Shown one piece after another: positions 60,578 through 64,000 of a stretch of DNA of 64,000 nucleotides (position 1 is the first letter of the stretch; the number at the start of each line of letters is the position of its first letter). The position numbers and the translations under genes were made by a program. This DNA comes from an uncultured Bacilli bacterium (lineage in GTDB: Bacteria > Bacillota_I > Bacilli_A > RF39 > UBA660). The stretch spans positions 23,031-87,030 of the forward strand of contig CANRPY010000003.1 in the NCBI GenBank assembly GCA_947632595.1. Reading direction: 5' to 3'. Below the pieces are notes generated by a model. The model ran no database searches. It was not told the DNA's origin and worked only from the letters and a program-made list of their open reading frames with translations.

Positions 60578-62065
60578 ATGAGAGAATTTAGTGAACAAGA
60601 AATTGTTAGAAGAGAAAAGGCAGAAAAGTTAAGGGAGTTGGGACTTGATCCTTTTGGTCATCGATTTGATCGTAAGGATTTTGCTTGTGATATTGTTAAG
60701 AAGTATCAAGATGTTGATCATGATGCTTTTGAAAGTATGGAAGACACTGCTACTGTTGCAGGAAGAATTCTATTTATACGTAGAATGGGAAAAGCATCTT
60801 TCTTCTCACTACAGGATAAGACAGGATCTATTCAAATTTATATTTCTATTAATGATGTAGGAGAAGATGCTTATCAATTATTTAAGAGTGCAGATATTGG
60901 AGACATCGTTGGTGTTTTTGGAAAGGTTATGAAAACAAAAACAGGTGAAGTTACGATTAAATGTTTAGAGTATACTCATCTTGTAAAAGCATTAAGACCT
61001 TTACCTGAAAAATTCCATGGTCTTACTGATATTGAAGAGAGATATAGACGTCGTTATGTTGATTTAATTATGAATGAGGATTCTAGAAAGGTTGCTTTCC
61101 TAAGACCTAAGATTATCCGTTGTATTCAAAATTACATGGATGCTCATCAATTTGTAGAGGTTGAAACTCCGGTTTTAACTACTTTATTAACAGGCGCGTC
61201 TGCAAGACCTTTTGTTACTCATCATAATGCACAAGATTTAGAGATGTATCTTCGAATTGCTTTGGAACTTCCTCTTAAGAGACTTCTTGTAGGAGGAATG
61301 GAAGCCGTTTATGAAATTGGACGTGTTTTCCGTAATGAAGGAATGGATCAAAAGCATAATCCTGAATTTACTTTAATGGAAGCTTATCTTGCTTATAGTG
61401 ATTTAGAGGGAATGATGGATCTTACGGAAGGAATGTTTACTACTATTGCAAAAGAAGTTTTTGGTAAAATGACTTATCAATTTGGTGGATATGAAATTAA
61501 TCTAGATGGTCCATGGAAGAGAATTTCTATGACGGATGCAATTAAAGAACAAACAGGAATTGATTTTAAAGAAATTCATGATTTAGATGAATGTTTAAGA
61601 CTTGCTGAAGAACATCATATTGCATTAGAAGAACATGAAAAAGCTTATGGTCATATCGTTAATAAATTCTTTGAAAAATATGTAGAAGAGACTCTTATTC
61701 AACCTACCTTCTTATATGGACATCCTATTGAGATTTCTCCATTAACTAAGAAAAATCCAGAAGATCCAAGATTTGTTGATCGTTTTGAGTTGTTTATGGC
61801 TGGAAAAGAATTTGCAAACGCTTATACCGAATTAAATGATCCAATTGATCAACTTGAAAGATTTGAAGCACAGCTTCAAGAAAGAGATCTTGGAAATGAT
61901 GAGGCAAATGATATTGATATGGACTTTATTGAGGCTCTTGAGTATGGAATGCCTCCTGCTGGTGGAATAGGATATGGAATTGATCGTTTGGTTATGTTAT
62001 TTACGGAACAAGAATCTATTCGGGATGTCTTATTATTCCCAACGATGAAAGAAAAAAGTCGATAA
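60578..62065 (+). CDS. lysS: Lysyl-tRNA synthetase, class II
   Basis: Charges tRNA-Lys. N-terminal OB-fold anticodon domain (VAGRILFIRRMGKASFFSLQ), class II motif 2 FRNEGMDQKHNPEFT, motif 3 GGIGYGIDRLVML. 495 residues, complete. AGGAGTG is the ribosome site. The order dusB-lysS is as in Bacillus. Confidence 0.97.
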   Translation: MREFSEQEIVRREKAEKLRELGLDPFGHRFDRKDFACDIVKKYQDVDHDAFESMEDTATVAGRILFIRRMGKASFFSLQDKTGSIQIYISINDVGEDAYQLFKSADIGDIVGVFGKVMKTKTGEVTIKCLEYTHLVKALRPLPEKFHGLTDIEERYRRRYVDLIMNEDSRKVAFLRPKIIRCIQNYMDAHQFVEVETPVLTTLLTGASARPFVTHHNAQDLEMYLRIALELPLKRLLVGGMEAVYEIGRVFRNEGMDQKHNPEFTLMEAYLAYSDLEGMMDLTEGMFTTIAKEVFGKMTYQFGGYEINLDGPWKRISMTDAIKEQTGIDFKEIHDLDECLRLAEEHHIALEEHEKAYGHIVNKFFEKYVEETLIQPTFLYGHPIEISPLTKKNPEDPRFVDRFELFMAGKEFANAYTELNDPIDQLERFEAQLQERDLGNDEANDIDMDFIEALEYGMPPAGGIGYGIDRLVMLFTEQESIRDVLLFPTMKEKSR

Positions 62066-62092
62066 AAAGTAGAAGATTTCTTCTATTTTTTA
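62064..62092 (+). terminator. Terminator after lysS
   Basis: TAGAAGA-TT-TCTTCTA stem extended by A/T pairs, followed by T-run. Confidence 0.85.
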
Positions 62093-62119
62093 TTTTTTGT
62101 GAAAAAAATGTGTAAATAC

Positions 62120-62149
62120 TTGTAAAATAAAAGAAATTTAGTTTATAAT
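62120..62149 (+). promoter_or_regulatory. Promoter of the large transporter gene
   Basis: TTGTAA (62120-62125), an 18-bp spacer and TATAAT (62144-62149); GGGAGG follows. Confidence 0.65.
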
Positions 62150-62167
62150 TATTGTGGGAGGTTAATT

Positions 62168-63874
62168 ATGAAAAAACATAATGCATTAAAAGTCGTCCTA
62201 ATATCATTGTTGGTAGTCTTAGTACTTTCTTGGATTTTTCCAGCTGCTTATTTTTCAGGGGAGTATATAGATCAAGGACGCATTCAAATGGGATTAGCTG
62301 ATGTGTATAATTACATTGCTATTGCATTGCAAAACTTTGGTCATTATTCACTTTATATAATCTTTGTTGGATGTTTTTATGGAGTTTTATATAAAATTCC
62401 AGCTTATCGTGCTTTTTTAGATAAGGTTGTTGAGAAAGTAAATTCTAAGGTATTTATTGTTATTACTGTTATTCTTTTCGCATTAGGTGTTAGTGTAGCA
62501 GGATTACAAGTCGCTTTTGCTATCTTTATACCACTTGTTGTTTCTCTAATCTTATTAATGGGCTATGATAAGATTGTTGCAGCTTTGGTAGTTGTTGGTT
62601 CTTTAGCTGCAGGTTTAATAGGTAGTACTTATGCCTATGGAAACAATGGGTTTATTCTATATCAATTAGGATTAGAACCTGGTTATCAAGTTTGGGTTCG
62701 CTTTATTATTTTACTTGTTGCTGTTGTTATCTTAATCTTTAATATCTTTATGTATATTCACAGTAAACAACAGAAGAAAGTAGTAGTAGAGGGTCCAAAG
62801 AAGACTGATGCTCTTAAAGAAGAAAAAGTAGTAGAAGCAAAAGCTTCTTCAGAAGTTAAGGTTGCTCATAAGATTCCTAATCCTAAGGCATCTTCTAAAG
62901 ATAGTTCTGATCATGATAAAAAGTCAGGAACTACTCCAAAGAAGACTACGAATGGTAAGGGTTCTAATAAACCTGGTCCTAAGGGTAATAAACCAGCTAC
63001 AAAGAGTTCTAAAGGAAATGGAACTCGTAAAAATGCAAATAAAGCAGCATTACGCGATGAAGATATTATCGTTGTAAAAGCATCTGTTACGACAGATCAT
63101 GATGATGAGGGATTTGTTCCTGCTAAAGTAGAATCTAATTCTAAGAAAATTTGGCCATTGGTTGTTGGATTTATCTTATTATTTGTTTTACTTGTAGTTT
63201 CTTATATTACATGGGGAGATAATGGATTTGGTATTTCATTCTTTGACAATATCACTGAAAATGTTTCTTCTTATACACTTGGTGAAGCTTTCCGTCCTTT
63301 TGCTATTTATGGTACTGTAAGTTCTTTTGGTAACTGGACAGTTATCGATTTAATATTCCCAGCAGTATTATTACTAGCTATTTGGGCATTCGTTTACCGA
63401 TTAAAATTTGATGAAATCTTAGATGGTGTTGTATCTGGAGCAAGAAAAGCTTTCTTACCAGCAGTTATTGCAATATTAGTTTATACTGTATTAGTTGCTG
63501 CTGTAAGTCATCCTTTCCAATTAGTATTCTATAAAGCAATTTTAGGAATTACGAAAGGATTTAATCCAGGTTCTACTGTTGTTGTTACAGCATTATCTGC
63601 ATTATTTAATGTAGATCCTGTTTATGTATATCAATCAGTATTACCATACTATGCATCTGTTGTTACTGATACAAATACTTATCCACTTGTTGGTGTTATT
63701 GCACAATCTATGTATGGTTTAGTATCATGTATTGCTCCAACAAGTTTCATTTTAATGACTTCTTTAGCTTTCTTAAAGGTTAATTACAAAGATTGGTTAA
63801 AGAATGCTTGGAAGTTGTTCTTAGAGTTATTTATTGTCTTACTAATCATTTTCATTATTATGACATTTATTTAA
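62168..63874 (+). CDS. Membrane transporter, YfcC/AbgT-like, with a long charged central insert
   Basis: 568 residues, around ten hydrophobic helices in two halves. The first half has IFVGCFYGVLYKIPAYRAFL and GLQVAFAIFIPLVVSLILL; the second has EILDGVVSGARKAFLPAVIA and ALSALFNVDPVYVYQSVLPY. This is like the YfcC/DcuC/AbgT (ion transporter superfamily) carriers of C4-dicarboxylates, amino acids or aminobenzoyl-glutamate; substrate unknown. Residues ~199-328 are a low-complexity Lys/Ser/Gly/Pro insert (GKGSNKPGPKGNKPATKSS), placed on the cytoplasmic side between the halves. A large inverted repeat follows. Confidence 0.6.
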   Translation: MKKHNALKVVLISLLVVLVLSWIFPAAYFSGEYIDQGRIQMGLADVYNYIAIALQNFGHYSLYIIFVGCFYGVLYKIPAYRAFLDKVVEKVNSKVFIVITVILFALGVSVAGLQVAFAIFIPLVVSLILLMGYDKIVAALVVVGSLAAGLIGSTYAYGNNGFILYQLGLEPGYQVWVRFIILLVAVVILIFNIFMYIHSKQQKKVVVEGPKKTDALKEEKVVEAKASSEVKVAHKIPNPKASSKDSSDHDKKSGTTPKKTTNGKGSNKPGPKGNKPATKSSKGNGTRKNANKAALRDEDIIVVKASVTTDHDDEGFVPAKVESNSKKIWPLVVGFILLFVLLVVSYITWGDNGFGISFFDNITENVSSYTLGEAFRPFAIYGTVSSFGNWTVIDLIFPAVLLLAIWAFVYRLKFDEILDGVVSGARKAFLPAVIAILVYTVLVAAVSHPFQLVFYKAILGITKGFNPGSTVVVTALSALFNVDPVYVYQSVLPYYASVVTDTNTYPLVGVIAQSMYGLVSCIAPTSFILMTSLAFLKVNYKDWLKNAWKLFLELFIVLLIIFIIMTFI

Positions 63875-63936
63875 TTCTACAAAAAGCGTAAATTTTTAGA
63901 GTAAATTCAGTTTTTTCTAAAATTTTACCAAAATAC

Positions 63937-63978
63937 AGACTTATTTCAGTAATAAATACTAAAAACTGAAATAAGTCT
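63937..63978 (+). terminator. Long inverted repeat, likely terminator of the transporter gene
   Basis: AGACTTATTTCAGT ... ACTGAAATAAGTCT: a perfect 14-bp stem with a 14-nt loop, followed by TTTAATTTAATTA. The stem is longer than other terminators in the window. Confidence 0.7.
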
Positions 63979-64000
63979 TTTAATTTAATTATTGAAATTC

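Noticed and set aside
1..64000. TGA read as tryptophan, as in mycoplasmas
   Set aside because: Many genes end at TGA and conserved Trp positions use TGG, so the standard code fits.
1..64000. Mobile elements, tRNA or rRNA genes
   Set aside because: No transposase, integrase, phage gene, tRNA cloverleaf or rRNA-like sequence was seen in any region; all gaps are explained by promoters, terminators, oriC, the parS/NBS island, SRP RNA or the T-box.

Overview
The window is about 64 kb of very AT-rich DNA centred on a chromosomal replication origin. It suggests a low-GC Bacillota of the Bacilli / Erysipelotrichia / RF39-like (Mollicutes-related) kind. The evidence is a Bacillus-style origin gene order (rpmH-rnpA-yidC-jag-mnmE-mnmG-rsmG-noc-soj-spo0J on one side, dnaA-dnaN-recF-gyrB-gyrA-dnaX-recR-holB-mfd on the other), Gram-positive T-box and promoter signals, and several sporulation-family genes. 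TGA is an ordinary stop and TGG is used for Trp, so the standard bacterial code applies. No tRNA, rRNA, CRISPR array, insertion sequence or prophage was seen.

Layout. Positions 1-946: start of argS and ywiB, minus strand. 1057-4615: PBP1-type penicillin-binding protein, lemA-like gene and pta, plus strand, head-on to the inferred fork. 4644-24235: an almost unbroken minus-strand block of ung, rlmH, walJ-like, an M23 peptidase, dnaB, rplI, a shortened gdpP, rpsR-ssb-rpsF, ychF, abgT, a DUF951 gene, parB-parA, noc, rsmG, mnmG, mnmE, khpB, yidC, rnpA and rpmH. 24236-24545: oriC with a dense group of DnaA boxes. 24546 onward: plus strand only. dnaA, dnaN, a comK homologue, recF, gyrB and gyrA are followed by a non-coding block (33.5-33.9 kb) with two perfect Noc-binding palindromes, three parS sites and more DnaA boxes. 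Then come SRP RNA, tadA, dnaX, ebfC, recR, a short bofA, holB, ricT, trmN, rsmI, pth, mfd, and a methionine T-box with a Nudix gene and metG. After tatD are two membrane-anchored surface proteins and a SipW-type signal peptidase, rsmA, yabG, veg, spoVG, yabP, yabQ, divIC, tilS, ftsH, mscL, an unknown two-gene unit, dusB, an RDD protein, lysS and a large transporter.

Most of these genes serve replication initiation, origin segregation, tRNA/rRNA modification, DNA repair and the cell envelope. The gene direction flips at about 24.3 kb, as expected at an origin. The ParB and Noc proteins encoded on the left have their cognate sites gathered 9 kb to the right of the origin.

The most unusual points are the combined NBS/parS/DnaA-box island, a Noc with a long inserted linker and no membrane helix, FtsH with a C-terminal Rho-N-like domain, and comK between dnaN and recF. 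Others are a GdpP reduced to its DHH-DHHA1 part, an identical 19-bp sequence in tadA and three times in dnaX, the SipW-type locus, and a set of retained sporulation-family genes.
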